Origin: Dermatemys mawii
Taxonomy: Eukaryota; Chordata; Testudines; Dermatemydidae
Length of the DNA: 64,000 nt
Assembly: GCA_007922305.1 (NCBI GenBank)
Contig: ML677344.1
Location: 1,021,730 to 1,085,729 of the forward strand
Reading direction: 5' to 3'
A program made the position numbers and the translations under genes. The number at the start of each line of letters is the position of its first letter. Positions within the stretch are counted from its first letter, which is position 1. The notes beneath the pieces were generated by a model. That model worked only from the letters and a program-made list of their open reading frames with translations. It did not search any database and was not told where the DNA came from. Positions 1 through 11,438 of the stretch are shown one piece after another.

Positions 1-1307
1 AGCCGGGCGTCCTTAGTTGGGAGGCTGAAGATGGCCCTGAGGATCTGAGTATAGGACACAGCAATAAAAACTACATCCATACCGATCACAAAGAATGCCA
101 CAGAGAGGCTGTAGTAACTACTGAAGCTGATGTCAGCACAGGCCAGCTTCACCACAGCTATGTGCTCACAGTACATGTGAGGAATAATGTTGGTTCTGCA
201 ATATGGCCACCTCATCGCCAGGATGGGAGTGGGCAGTACAAGTATGGCACTGTACAGCACCAGAGCCAGGCCAATTTTGGCCACCACAGGGTTTGTCAGG
301 ATGGTGGAATGTCTCAGGGGATCGCAGATGGCCACGTAGCGATCAAAGGCCATGGCCTCGAGGATCCCAGATTGCATTGCAGAGAAGCTGAGAATGAAGT
401 ACAGTTGGGTGAGGCAGTGTGGGGGTAAAAATACAATTTAGACTAGCTTTGCAGTTTGAAATAAAGACCTTGAGGGCCTAAACCTAAGTACATTCCTTCT
501 TGTTGTTGCTCTCTCCCTTTGCCCCCCTTCTCAGTAAATTGGGCAAGGCAAAGGCCAGAGACACATACCTTCTGATTAACAGAATGTTAAACAATTCCCT
601 AGAAGAGGCGCCCTTCTGTCTTAGAAAGATAAGATATGATTTTTGCAAGGTCTCATCCTCCTTGTTAGAGAGAGATCTGCAAGACACAAACAAGGCCATA
701 AAATTTGAGGTTCCCAAAAACATATGAATAGGGCATGAGGGGTGCATGGTGAGCGCGTGGACAGCTTACATTTTTACATCAGTAAAAATGATTGGTCATA
801 GATAAAGATTGCTGACCCCTCAAAGGTTAAGACCCCTTAATGTATGACAATTCTATGCGTTAGGTTTTCTGATAAAAGGGCATTATGATGTTCATGTACT
901 TTGTAGCTCCTTGCAAACTACCCATGCTTGCATGCTTCAAATAAAGTGTGTTTTCAGGTACTAGTGACCACCAGCCTTATTTCTTTGGAGGGAAGTCACC
1001 CCCAGCAGCAGGCATGGAAATTGATCTCCCTGGAATTGAACCAGAATATGCTCAGCATTTTGGGCAGGATGGATGTTGACTGGACCAGGTCAGTGATGAC
1101 CAGCATGCAGAGGAAATAGTACATGGGCCCATGGAGGCTTGGCTCCCTTTTCACAATGAAGATGATAGTGAAGTTCCCCCCGAGAGCTATGGCGTACATG
1201 GTGCAGAAAGGGATGGAGATCCAGACATGGGATGCCTCCAGGCCAGGAATGCCCAGCAAGATGAAGGTGGAGGGGTTTGTGAAATCAGTTAAGTTGGAAC
1301 CTGACTT
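1..1307 (-). pseudogene. Class I olfactory receptor (family 52-like) pseudogene, split by a solo LTR and cut by the window edge
   Basis: Two open OR segments on the minus strand join across an insertion. The N-terminal part (1307 down to 1012) carries [18 protein letters not shown]1 with GN, and the TM2 motif [12 protein letters not shown], ending at the INF-H-AC region before TM3. The rest (417 down to 1) carries MAFDRYVAICDPLR, the second extracellular loop cysteines and SYTQILRAIFSLPTKDARL, then runs off the left edge before TM6. An LTR at 418-1007 breaks the exon exactly between these parts. The usual start codon, ATG in the paralogues, reads AAG here (1305-1307), so the start is also lost. 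An upstream in-frame Met exists only beyond or beside the splice acceptor. The protein resembles the 57995-58942 copy most ([35 protein letters not shown]). Calling it dead is inference from both lesions. Confidence 0.93.
418..1007 (+). mobile_element. Solo LTR of an endogenous retrovirus, inserted in an OR exon
   Basis: The 590-bp insertion starts TGTGGGGGT and ends ACCCCCAGCA, so it has TG..CA ends with a short imperfect inverted repeat. It is flanked by the 4-bp duplication GCAG (414-417 and 1008-1011). Removing it and one GCAG restores the sequence seen in the five paralogous OR exons. A TATA-like GATAAAAG (871-878) and an AATAAA signal (940-945) in plus orientation fit an LTR promoter and poly(A) site, giving the orientation. 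No internal retroviral genes are present, as expected of a recombined solo LTR. A 4-bp duplication is typical of class I (gamma-like) elements; that assignment is inference. Confidence 0.85.
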
Positions 1308-1418
1308 GGAGTAGGGGAGAAGGTGTCTAACGCTGAGGCACAACCATGTCTCCTGCATGTACTGTATGTTCCCTTGACTTCCTGTATGTGCCCAGGGTGC
1401 TGGTTGCATGACAAGTAC

Positions 1419-1445
1419 CTGGATGGAGAGACAATGTTAATATGA
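1419..1445 (-). other. Conserved 3' splice site upstream of the split OR pseudogene
   Basis: Read on the minus strand: an ATTAACATT branch-like motif, a TTGTCTCTCCATCC pyrimidine tract and AG, then exon sequence starting GTAC. The same arrangement precedes all six OR copies. Confidence 0.6.
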
Positions 1446-1691
1446 GACATTATATGCACAAGTAGAGTCTGTTCTCATGGATGAAGCAGATTGGTCACTC
1501 TTCACACACTGGAAAATGACATTTTCATTATTCTGATAAATGAATTGTGAACAACTGACCCTACTAATGCCAATTCTATATTTTATGGTGCTCCCTGCGT
1601 CAATAATTCCTACACATTGTGGTGTGGGAAAACTTAATAGGTATCAGCAGGAAACACAAGTGGACACTGGTTATCTCTTATTGTTCCTTCA
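1440..1691 (-). other. Conserved OR 5' flank (end of presumed UTR intron)
   Basis: About 240 bp shared by all six units (also near 12530, 27610, 37690, 48450 and 59100). It lies between the splice acceptor and the left end of the Harbinger element. There is no coding potential. I see no clear TATA or CpG promoter, so the OR promoter is probably further upstream. Confidence 0.6.
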
Positions 1692-2349
1692 GCCTTGTCT
1701 ACACTGCCATATTTTTTTCACCGAAAGGCAGCATTTAGTGAAGAAATAGTGGAGGTGTAAACACGACAAAGCCACTTTTGAGGACAGAGCTCCCCAGTTT
1801 CAGTGTGTAATAAAGGCACCCTGGGAGAGTTGTAAGGCTTTTTATGCAAATATTTTGTCACCAAAGTGCCAGTGTAGACACTGTGACTGATTTTGTCACT
1901 GTAATTGGCCTCTGGAAGGCATCCCACCTTGCCCATCCTAGCCACTCTGGTCAGGAAAGGGGACCTCACCCAGAGGACTCATTGATGAAGAGGTGGAGGT
2001 ATTAGAAGATGTGGGGCCCATGCTGGGGTTGGCCAGGGCTGGGTCCAGTCAGGAGCTGATCTCCACTCTGGAGGTGTCCAGCCAGTCTTGGAGGTCACAA
2101 TCTGGTGAGCCAGAAGCAGGAGAGGAGACCCCTGGTAAGTGGTTTTGCTTTGTGAAGTGCAGAGGTGGGTTGAGGGCAGAGAAATGTACAAGGCTGGCTG
2201 TGTTTGTGCGTGACGGGCATTTCCCAGTACAGCTGGGCAGTATGGCAGAACAGGGGGTTGATGCACATCGAGATTTCATGGGAATCCTCCAGGGAGATCT
2301 CTAGGAAACTTTCCTGCAGGCAAAGCTGCTTTGTTCCTTCCCCCATTGA
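1692..2349 (+). mobile_element. Harbinger (PIF/Harbinger) transposon fragment with the end of a SANT-protein exon
   Basis: The left end reads GCCTTGTCTACACTGCC, the terminal motif of the fuller copies at 37927 and 59333. Positions 1981-2310 match the acidic tail of the Myb/SANT exon of the copy at 13166 (GMEV.LEDV..., GEPEAGEETP) followed by a splice-donor-like CTGGTAAGT near 2134. The SANT domain itself and everything right of about 2350 are missing. It is broken at both ends relative to a full element. Confidence 0.7.
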
Positions 2350-3200
2350 ATGGGATGGAGAATATCCTGCTCCAGAAATGTGCTCAGTTTTGGCCACCCA
2401 GTCTCTATAAAGGATCTAGCAGATGGAAAAGGGGTTTCCTAGATAGGCTATGAGAATGGGGAGGGTGGTGGTTGGGGGGTGCCGTATATGCACAGACTGA
2501 AATGTCTGGGACTGTTTAGTTTAGAGAAAAGACAAATAAGGGGGCATAGGATAGAGAACAAAATAAAAGAATGGAACTAATTAAACTGAAATGGGCAAAC
2601 AGAGAACAGCCCCCAACCAGTAATAGCTATCTACAGATACACTTCAAAAGGGCTAATTCCCCAAAGCTGAAGCAAATTGTCAGCAAAACTGATTGGGAGG
2701 AAGAAGTTGGACAGAAAAAAGGAAGGAAATGTGGGAATTCTTTAAGAAGAGTTTATGAGAGAGCTAAAAGCCACAATTCCACAATCAAGAAAGTGGAGAA
2801 CTTTGGTTAAAAACCCAGTTCAGTAGCAAAGTGAAGGAAGCATATGAGGGTGGAAAAGCAATATAACAAATGGGAAAAAGGGAAAATAGATAGCAAGCAA
2901 TATGAATTGGAAGTTATGAAAATTGATACGGGACATTACAGACATTGGGGGAAATGTATGCTTGGAAGGGCTAAGGATAAGAAAAAGGAGATTATTAAGT
3001 GTACTAAGAACAAAGGAAATCCTAAACAACATATAGGCCAATTCCTGGAGGGAGAAAAGAAACTTGTTGATGTTGCGGGAAAGGTAAATGTGTTCAATAA
3101 ATATTTTTGTTGTGCGTTTGGAAAGAAGCAGTATGAGATACTCAGATCACAGGCGGTGATGAAACCCTTTCAAGTCCGTTAGCAGTCAAGAGGGATGTTA
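2350..3200 (+). mobile_element. LINE relic (CR1/L2-like), region between endonuclease and reverse transcriptase
   Basis: The translated stretch at 2844-3182 contains YNKWEKGKIDSKQYE and later IGQFLEGEKKLVDVAGKVNVFNKYF. This matches the pre-RT linker of CR1-type LINEs (pattern 'plln..G.lv.d...kaevLN.fFasvF'). Similar relics lie at 40310-41160 and 61550-62330. Stops and frame breaks are frequent and no RT core is present. Clade assignment is from remembered family pattern. Confidence 0.6.
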
Positions 3201-3211
3201 AACAGCATCTA

Positions 3212-3432
3212 CAGCAGATCTTCAGAGTTACAAACACCAGAGTTACGAATAGACCGATCACCAAACATCTCATTCGGAATCAGAAGTAGGCAACCAGGAA
3301 GAAGCACAGCCCCCCGCCCCTCACAAAAGTCAAATATGGGACAGTCCTGTGTTAAATGTAAACGATGAAAAAAAATAAGGGGAAAGTTAAAAGATTTGAT
3401 CAGATTAGGAAAGAAAGGAAAAGCTGATATGG
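3212..3432 (+). mobile_element. MITE fragment, probably Tigger-like (TcMar)
   Basis: Starts with a terminal motif of the form CAGTAGAACCTCAGAGTTAC (here mutated), repeats CAGAGTTAC, and continues into A-rich sequence. The same module is at 41170-41430 and 62370-62520. Only one terminus is visible, so the element is incomplete. The Tigger assignment rests on terminus similarity only. Confidence 0.45.
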
Positions 3433-3554
3433 GATAAGCTAAAAAAAGCTCTAGGAGTATAATTAATGCCAGTAAACAATATTGTTTATGGAAAACAGAC
3501 CTTGTCAAATAAATTTCTCTGAGGCATTTCATTTAGTTCTCTCCTGAGACAAAG

Positions 3555-3830
3555 GGCATGACAAAAAGCAGTAGGTTAAAACTACAGCAGAAGAGATTTA
3601 GATTAAATCTCAGGAAAAACTCCCTGACTGTAAGAAGAGCAGGACAATGGGAGAGTCATCTCAGGAGGTCATGGAAGCCCTTTCTCTGGAGGTTTTCCAA
3701 AGGAGGCTGGAGCCATCTGTCTTTGATGGTTAGATACAACAAAGCCTGCATCTTGGCAGGGGGTTAGCCTAGCTGACCCTTTTAGTTCCTTTCCACCATG
3801 GGAGTCTATGATTCTAGAATGTAAAACCCT
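3555..3830 (+). mobile_element. CR1 LINE 3' end
   Basis: Carries the C-terminal RT-tail pattern (RFRLNLRKNSL, LEVFQRRLEPS after frame correction) and ends with the CR1-type GTCTATGATTCTAGAATG tail. It is 5' truncated. Followed at about 3833 by CTAGTGTAGACCAGGTCTTAG, a MITE-terminus-like motif that also follows the CR1 copies near 15870 and 41780. Confidence 0.65.
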
Positions 3831-3839
3831 AGTGTAGAC

Positions 3840-5480
3840 CAGGTCTTAGTCAAACAAAAGTTATGGAGCTCAATACGGGGTAAGTGGGCTTAAATTAATG
3901 GCTTCTGTTATATAAGAGATCAGCTAGGATGATCTAATTGTTCCTTCTGCTCTTAAACCTTATAAATCTTTTGATAAAGAAAGTAGGTCAGCCATCTATA
4001 TTTACTCTGTCACATAACACACAAACAAGGGAAAATTAAATTACATTGAAAGAATGAACATATAACACTGAGAATAGAAAATTATTTACAAAATCCAAAT
4101 TATTTACAAAATCCAAATTATTCACAAATGGACTGGCCATTGTAGGTGATGCTGGTGGCACCATGATTAGTGAACACTGTCAGACACCTTCAATTAAGAA
4201 ACCTGATTGAAAGTTGCTTATAAGTTTGCCAAACTTTAACTGTTTGGACTGAAATTTCCCACCCTGGGTGTCTCCTTCCAGCTGAATTGTTTTTTGAAAG
4301 TTTCAGGGATAACAGTTCAGTCGACTTCTCAAATGAAGCCAGGAGAAAGGATGTCTCACCCATGTTAAAAAATTCATATAATTATTCCAGAGAGGAGCCT
4401 TAGCCCTGCCATGCTTTACAGCAGAAAGTCACGTGAGAGCCCCCCGCACCTGTTAAAAGCCAAAGTCCTGAAATGCAAGAGGAGGAGGTGAGTGTCCCTG
4501 TGCATTAACTCCCACACAGCTGGCTCCTGAGGTACTTACTCAGTTCTTACTCCAAGGGGAGTTTTGCCTCAGTGGGGCCTGAGAATGTATGGGCCCCGGC
4601 CTCAGAATTTGGCCTTGTATTGTCCATCTACTAACATCTTACATCCTGAAGGATCCCCTGTGCCTCTGAAATGCAGCCATCTCGGGACTGGAGCCCATCA
4701 GCAAAGGGAAGAGCAAAGAGAGACATTTCAGCCAGTGATATTGGTGCAAATACATCCCCGGTGGCAAGGGCCCTGGGCTGTTTAATGGCTGTGCAGAGAA
4801 GAAAGGACCATGGACCTATTCTCTATCGCATCACACCCACGCTGCACTTTGTGGAGCAGGTGAGCTCCTCAGCGAGAGATGGGTACCTGTGAATTGTGAG
4901 ACAGACGTGTCTTCCCTGGGAATCACCGTCAGGCAGCTGTTTCCCACACCTCTCTCACCCCAGCATCTGCAGCAGCATCCCACACTGAGAGCTGACACAG
5001 GGGTGTACACTGTTTATAATATAGCTGTGTAGAATCCCGGGGGGATTCGCTCAGCCTCTAGGGGAGAAGCAGCATCTGAACATAAACAGGATGGAGATCT
5101 TAGACACTCTAGCCAATATGTCTCTTTCAATTTCTGTGCTATTTATCTAGCTTGAGGAATAAACAGTAACTAAGGGACCTTCCCAAAGAGAGATGAGAAC
5201 TCTTGGGCTCTCCGCTGAGTCAGAGGGGAATTGGCTGCTCTGTGTATTTGTGTATATTTAAAAAGTAGAGTTCATTAGTAAGAAAACTAGGGATAATATC
5301 CAACTCTCCACAGAGTCTGATAATGCCTGTAAATGCCCAGTATTAATGGGTAGACACTAGACAGAGAGATCTGAGAAAGAGAGAGAAACGTGACTGAGGG
5401 GAGATACGAACACTTTCTGCAGGCACTCGGGCCTATCTCTAAGGGATCAGAGATCAGTGATTCTCATTAGTAACTATCAT
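3840..5480. repeat. Anonymous unit sequence, shared by four units
   Basis: About 1.5 kb with no gene. It is the same block as 17100-18520, 31560-33280 and 42000-43490 (landmarks: CATCCTGAAGGATCCCCTG, TTTCCCACACCTCTCTCACC, GTAAACAGTAATTAAGGGACC). It is carried along by duplication of the OR unit. I cannot assign it to a repeat family. Confidence 0.6.
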
Positions 5481-5489
5481 CAAACTGTG

Positions 5490-5690
5490 CAGTAACTTTC
5501 ATTGAAGGATCTTCAATACACCTAGCAAGGGAAAGCCACTATGATCATATCCCCATTATACTGATAGATAAACTGAGGCAAAGGGAGACATGACTTGGTG
5601 AAAGTCACACAGAGAATGACAGACAGAACCCAGGAGTCCTGACTTCCCTGCTGTAACCACCGCCTCTCCATTAGTAACTGAGCACATGAC
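5490..5690 (+). repeat. MIR-type (CORE-SINE) relic
   Basis: CCCCATTATACTGATAGATAAACTGAGGCA followed by GTCACACAGAGAATGACAGACAGAACCCAGGAGTCCTGACTTCC matches the diagnostic MIR consensus order (cccattttacagatgaggaaactgaggca, gtcacacag, gaacccagg). Copies are present in three other units at the same place, so this is one old insertion duplicated with the array. Confidence 0.75.
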
Positions 5691-5726
5691 ATGAATGAAA
5701 TGGACTCACAGGGTAGCAGGGCTTGT

Positions 5727-7967
5727 TTGTTGGACTTGCCCAGGATGCAACCTCAAATGGGAGTACTGCTGAGCCCTCTGGCATACCAACCTGGCTCCCT
5801 TTCACACTGTTAGGCTGTGAGAAGCTGCAATCCTCTCCAGGTTTTGCACTTCCACAGCCAGACACAGCCAGGGATGCACCCAGCTGCAGTCTTTCTTGTT
5901 TTAGTTACATGAATGTTTTCACTAGCCACTCAGGAACCAACAATAGAGACTCCAGCCAATTCCACCCAACCCCAGCTCCCCAGCCTAGGACCCCAAAGCT
6001 GTACTGTCTTACCCTGGTCAGAAAACTGGCGAATGTAAGTTTATGACTCAGTCTGCCCCTCCCTCAATGTGGAGAGGACTATGCACCAGCCCCTGTTCCT
6101 GTGCAGGTTTCCCTTTTGCATTTCAAACAATGCACTGTATTAGGTAAAAAATTATTAACTACAGAAGAGATTATAAATAATAAGAGTAGACATCAAAGTA
6201 GTTTACCTAAGAAATAAAGGAAAATTGCAATCTGAGTTCTATAAACTAGACAGGATTTGAATCACGCAGTGTGTCACCCGTATGGTATAAACAGTCCACC
6301 TGTCTTCCATACACAGGCTGGAAACCCCTTCAGCCTGGGACCAAATACCCAGTTCAGTCTTTGTTCCTAACATTTTTCCAGGTGTTGAGTTATGAGGGGA
6401 GTGAGGCCAAGAGATTTTTTTACTTCTACCTTTTATAGCTTCTGCCATATGGAGGGAGCTTCATTTTTCCAAGTGTAACCCTTCTGCCAGGCCGAGTTAA
6501 TATCAGCAAGGGCCTGGTTCAGTACATAGGGGTTCCCTCTCAACAACACAATGCAAAACTGGCTCGAGCCCCCACCCACTGACCTGGGAAAATCCTACAC
6601 ACACCCCTGGGTGCCTCAAAGAGGCAATACTTCCCCTCTCGCAAGCACAGATCAGTGTTTCAGAAAATCTTTAATAACAGGAGGTAAATGACATCAGCAT
6701 TAAACTGGGAAAACACCACAACTAGGATTCATAAACCAACCCATGAGCAAAATCTACCCCAGCAAATTGGGCCATGTCCTCTCCTTTAGGTTCTTGAGTC
6801 CAGCAACCCAAAAATCACCCAAAGTCCCAAAAGTCCAGCAGCCCAAAAGCCTTTGTTCCTGGTCAGTTCAGAGTTCAAAAGTTCTTCTGTATAGTCTTAC
6901 CTCCCAACACGGGTGGGAATGGGGGGCAGGTTAAGGGGCACCTTATGTGATCCAAGGCCGACTGCCTCGCCTCTCTGTGGGGTTCTGCAGCAGCCCGCAC
7001 TTCAAGCTGCTCCGCCAGCCATCCCATGAGCCGCTCCACTCTGCCAGCCGTCCCACAAACTGCTCCGCTCTGCCAGCTGCTCCGCTGCAGCAGCCATCTC
7101 ACGAACTGCTCTGCTCTGCCAGCTGCTCCACTCCACCAGATGCTCAGCAATATATTTTCAGGCCTCCCTACTTAAAACAGTGCTCATTGATTTCAGCTTA
7201 TAGTAGGTGAGCCTTAGTGCAGGTACACCACAGGGCCCAAAGTGACTTCAACTCAGCGGTCTAAAACTAGACTCCTAGAATCAAAATCAGCTCTGATGTT
7301 CCACAGTGGAGAGATGCATGGTACAATAGGCTTGTAGGGCCCTCAGACAAGGGCCACACCAAAAGATACAGATGCCTATCCACAACCTCTCCCAATTCAC
7401 TGGGTTTTGGAATCTCTGTCCCTTGCTCATGGAGTGCTACCTAGATGATGGCGAGTCCCTCCATCCTAACAAAGCCTTGATTCACATAATCAGGGTAACA
7501 ACACTTTATTATTCCTGTCCCAATAACAGAGAAACTGGGGATCCCAAAGCAGCCAAAGTGACCATTTGGGCTGCTGTGAGCTCATGCTAGGCGGGGTGGA
7601 TGTGCCTATGCAAAGAAGATCAGCCTCTGAAGTTCTTTTCCACAACTCACCGCATTTCACCACCAGATGTCAGGGTAGAGCTCATCCTGACACTGCTTTC
7701 ACAAGCAAAAGCCTCCAGTACAGTTACTGGAAAAATACAGGCACAAATGGAGTCCAGTGCCATAGGAGCATGTCAATTTCCCTCTCATGCTTTCAGAATT
7801 TTAGGTAGAAAAATGAGACATATACAAATAGGGTAATCATATTCAACAAATCATAACTTTTCCATTGATACCTTACATGACGTACTTTGTATAAAATATA
7901 TCATAATCACATCACCTTGGTAAATATGGGCGAGCCAGGGTGTTGCCTTGGGGTGCAGAATGTCACA
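5727..7967 (-). mobile_element. Gypsy-like LTR, interrupted by a second LTR
   Basis: Same family as 18772-19809. Read on the minus strand the element begins TGTGACATTCTG at 7967, immediately after a G-rich polypurine tract (7968-7980), and runs to the GTTTGTTGG junction at 5727, where the paralogue has about 13 extra bases. Removing 6474-7701 makes it collinear with the unit 2 copy. It carries no coding sequence. Confidence 0.6.
6474..7701 (-). mobile_element. Solo LTR nested inside the gypsy-like LTR
   Basis: The 1,228-bp insertion has ends TGTAACCC...GCTTTCA and a 4-bp flanking duplication CAAG (6470-6473, 7702-7705). The paralogous site near 19538-19565 lacks it. On the minus strand it begins TGAAAGCAGTGTCAGG and contains AATAAAG near 7510, so minus orientation is likely. 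A pyrimidine-rich imperfect minisatellite (GCTGCTCCGCT-like, 6985-7140) lies inside. Confidence 0.65.
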
Positions 7968-9960
7968 CCCGCCCCCTTAGTTTACTGCAGGAGTATTGGT
8001 CACTGACCAATTCAGAGGCAGTATTCCCAAGGCCTTCTGAAGGTTTGGAACATACGAAGCCCAAGTGTTGCAAACACTGTAGTGTTCTCCACATGTGTTT
8101 TTACAAAGTTCATTGTGCTTTCTATGGGTCACTAGAAACTCTCTCTTTGTATCTATGCAGCATTGTCAACCATTGTGCTTTTCCAACTGGTGATAACTCA
8201 ATATAGATATTCATCAATGCCATGCTGTGCTGTGCCTCAGTTTGCCCTTCCATACAGCACACCAGGTGTATTCTGGTTCACTGCTGTGATGATATTTGAG
8301 CCTGTTTACTGGTGTTAGCTGAGAAACAGTATCCTCATAGGGCTTCTCGTTTACTATTTGTAGCATGTCTGAAAACTTTTCCCAAAAATCATTTATGTTA
8401 CACCTTTTCATAGAATTTACCATCAGTATCAAATTCTTTATTATAAGATTTACCATTAGCAAGAAACTTTGCATCATGAGGTTTAAGAATAACACCAAAT
8501 CTTTTATCACAGGTGGGTGTTTTCAAGTATTTTTATTATACCATTCCTTCTTCTTGGACAGTTTGATTTGTTCAATATCCATTGTGTCTTTCAACTCCTT
8601 CCTGAACCTTAACATGTGTGTAGTTACAGGTTTTAGTTTCCCCTCAGTATCGCCTTGTAATGACACAGCCTTTGGCAGGACACTAAAGAGAGTATCAATT
8701 CAGGACAAATTGCTTCAAGCAGGGCAGTCACAGCCCAAGGCTGAGGCCCTTTACATTTCAGGCCTGCCAAACCAGCCAAACAGAGAGGACTTTGGTTTTA
8801 CCCCTCTGGCTAGCCAGAAGTCATACAAGCTATTCCCTCAGATACTCCAGTTCCCTTGTATAACCACCAGCGCCACTCCTTAAGGGGATGATGGTTCTGA
8901 AAACCAATACCCCATGAAAAGAAAAAAGGTTCTCTCGATCCCAAAGGACCAAGCCCCAGATCCAGGTCAATACACAAGTTAGCTCTTACCCACAAATCAA
9001 GCTGTTGCCAACCCTTTAGAATCTAAAATCTGAAGGTTTATTTATAAAAAAAGAAATACAGATGAGAACATCAGCACAGACACTAGCTTGTTTACTAGTT
9101 TTCAGATCCTCATCTGTTACCAATTCTAAGGCTGGATTCTCTCTTAAAGAGATACCATCCATTTACACCAGCAAGTTAGACTTAAAGTTCTGCTGCACTT
9201 TTCTAACCAGCCTCTACTTCCACCTGGAATCAGATGTTAAGTCCACTGAGAGCCTACGAGTGGTATCCAAAGTGTCTAGAGATTAGCCTATACCCCGCCC
9301 CACCACGCTCTCTAGCGTGGGATCTCTCTCCTGCTCAGCCATGAAGGGCTCATAGCCTGGATAGTTGTCTCAGTGGCAGGTTCCACCCCCCTCTCCTTTC
9401 CTGAAGTGGCATTGCCTTCCACTGCATTGTTAAAGGAACCCTCAGCCCCCTCCTCAATGATTTCTAAGGTTCAATCACTCTTCTCTGGGCTCCTCTATGG
9501 GACACATCTCCCTGTGCTCCCTAGCATTGGGTTTGTCCCTTGCTTAGCTGCAACACGAATATTTTTCTCCCTGAGGTGATGCTGCCTTCAGCTGAAGGGC
9601 AGGAGCTGGTCTCAACCGCCCCCACCCCTGGAAGCACGCAACTTCCCACTGCTGCAGGGGAATCAAGGAGATTCTCTCACATTCCTTCAGCAGCTCCTGG
9701 GACTTTCCCCTTTCCTGCTGAGGTCCCAGCAGAACGTTTCTTCTTGCTGCATTCGGACACTACCAGCCTGAGTGACACAGAAGAAATCATTGCGAATGAG
9801 CATATCTCTGGAGCTGGGATACCCATTGTTCTCTAGATCTGCAGTTTTATAGCAGCCTGCGGCCATGACAGCCCCACAAAGGCTGAGCTGTACGAGCAGA
9901 GCGGCAACGTCTTTCAAACAGCCTCCAGGCCTGTCTATGAAGCTGCCATCAGCCCAGCAA
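7968..9960 (-). mobile_element. Gypsy-type retrotransposon internal relic
   Basis: Degenerate counterpart of 19810-21500. The polypurine tract sits beside the LTR at 7968. A weak protease-like remnant lies at 9750-9830 on the minus strand (GYPSSRDMLIRNDFF). Between about 8650 and 9065 a stretch has no match in the other copy and may be a further insertion; it ends near TTTATTTATAAAAAAAG and I cannot classify it. No gag or RT domain survives here. Confidence 0.55.
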
Positions 9961-10837
9961 TCCCTCTAGACAGGTTAACATTGAGCTGGTGGCAGTTTGC
10001 CGTTGCAGGCTGCTGGATGGTCATGGCCAGGGACTTAGTCTTACCTGCATTAATAACCAGACTAATGCACACTGCGTCGTGCTCAGCCAGATCAGCACTC
10101 AGCTGCAGCGACTCACAGGGCTACACCTGCGTGGATGGAATAACAGACCCTGATGTGTTTGTAACTGGCAGCTAGAGTGGGATGCACTCTAGTAATGGCA
10201 GAGAGAAGGAGGCATGTGTGTGTGTGGAGGGAGTTAGAAAGGAAAGGGAGAGAAAAGGAAGTGAAATGCAGGGAGCGAGAAAGAAGGAGATGGGATGAAA
10301 TGCACTAGACTAAGGACTCCCTGCCTCTTCCATTCTGGTGAGCACTTTCCCAGGGAGAGAAAAATCCTTTCCCGGACTGTAAACCGGCACTGCCTGGTTC
10401 AGGAAACATTTCCTTCAGGGATTCTAGCTGAATCAGTCTGGGAACTGGAGCATGCTGGGAAACACTGAGGGCAGAGGAGAGTGGGCCACATGAGGATGAA
10501 GAGAAATTCTTGAGGACACCTCCCTGCAGGTTGGGAATTGCCCAACTCCAGTCCCCTTCCAGGCTTCCTGTCGCAGCCCCCATCAAGCTCCCACACCTGG
10601 ACACCTGCCAGACAGCTGTGTGTGGGTCCCACATGCTGGCCCCATGTGTTTTGGAGTTGGATCAGGGTTCAGGCCCAACCTTGGCTCTGGTTTTCTAGGC
10701 CCACACACAGAGTGCGGCTCCATTCTAGCGCCTCCTTCTGGGAGCAGATGTAACACTGACAGACCCCAGTCATCGGTAAATGGGATAGAAGTGGGTACGT
10801 CTGGAGCTTAGCGCATGAGCCTCTACCGCAGGCAGCA
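9961..10837. other. No gene seen; anonymous unit sequence with a short TG microsatellite
   Basis: There is a (TG) run at about 10213-10224 and a purine-rich stretch to 10300. Positions 10640-10800 match 52480-52524 plus 54142-54210, where the paralogue is interrupted by a hAT element. This segment is the empty-site reference for that insertion. Confidence 0.6.
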
Positions 10838-11091
10838 ATTAACACTGTCTGGCTACTTCTTTGACATACCTCGTTTGGGTGCTTCCAGACTCACATCATA
10901 CTTTAATAAATCACATGTAGCAAGATTTCATAGCTTCACATACAATGGCAGCACATAGATCCCAAAGGGACGTTAATGTTTAGCAGATTAAGACTTCTAG
11001 AATGATACTTCACAGGGCATACATTGTACAAAACATACCTTAAGTACAGTGTCATAGAAAATAAGGGGTGCTTTGGGGTGCAGAGTGTCCC
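10838..11091 (-). mobile_element. Truncated LTR of the TGTGACACTCTGCA family
   Basis: Matches the right-hand parts of the LTRs ending at 24838, 45237 and 57722 (AACACTGTCTGGCTACT, CTTCACATACAATG, GGGGTGCAGAGTGT). The left part is missing. It is the nearest repeat downstream of the 11439-12386 OR gene. Confidence 0.55.
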
Positions 11092-11438
11092 AGGGATGAT
11101 CCAGAGAGTGAGAGATCATGGGGAGGAGAGGAGAGAGTGAGGGGAGGGGCCTTGAGGAGAAGAGGCAGAGCAAGAGTGAAAGCTAGGGGAAGAGTCAGGA
11201 CAGAGGGATGAGGCCTCAGGCTTCCAGATACCAGCAAATTAGAAAGGTAGCAACCCTATGAGTTGTACATTGACAGATTCCCCAGTTTGTTAGGATGATA
11301 CAGCACAGTAAGGTCAGGAAAGGCTGTAATTTCTCTTTGACTGGCCAGTCAGAGATTCAGGGAAGAGGGCCCAGCACCATGTCACCAGCCAGGTCTGCAG
11401 GGAGCTCGGTCTGAGAACCAGAGCACTAGGAGAAAACT

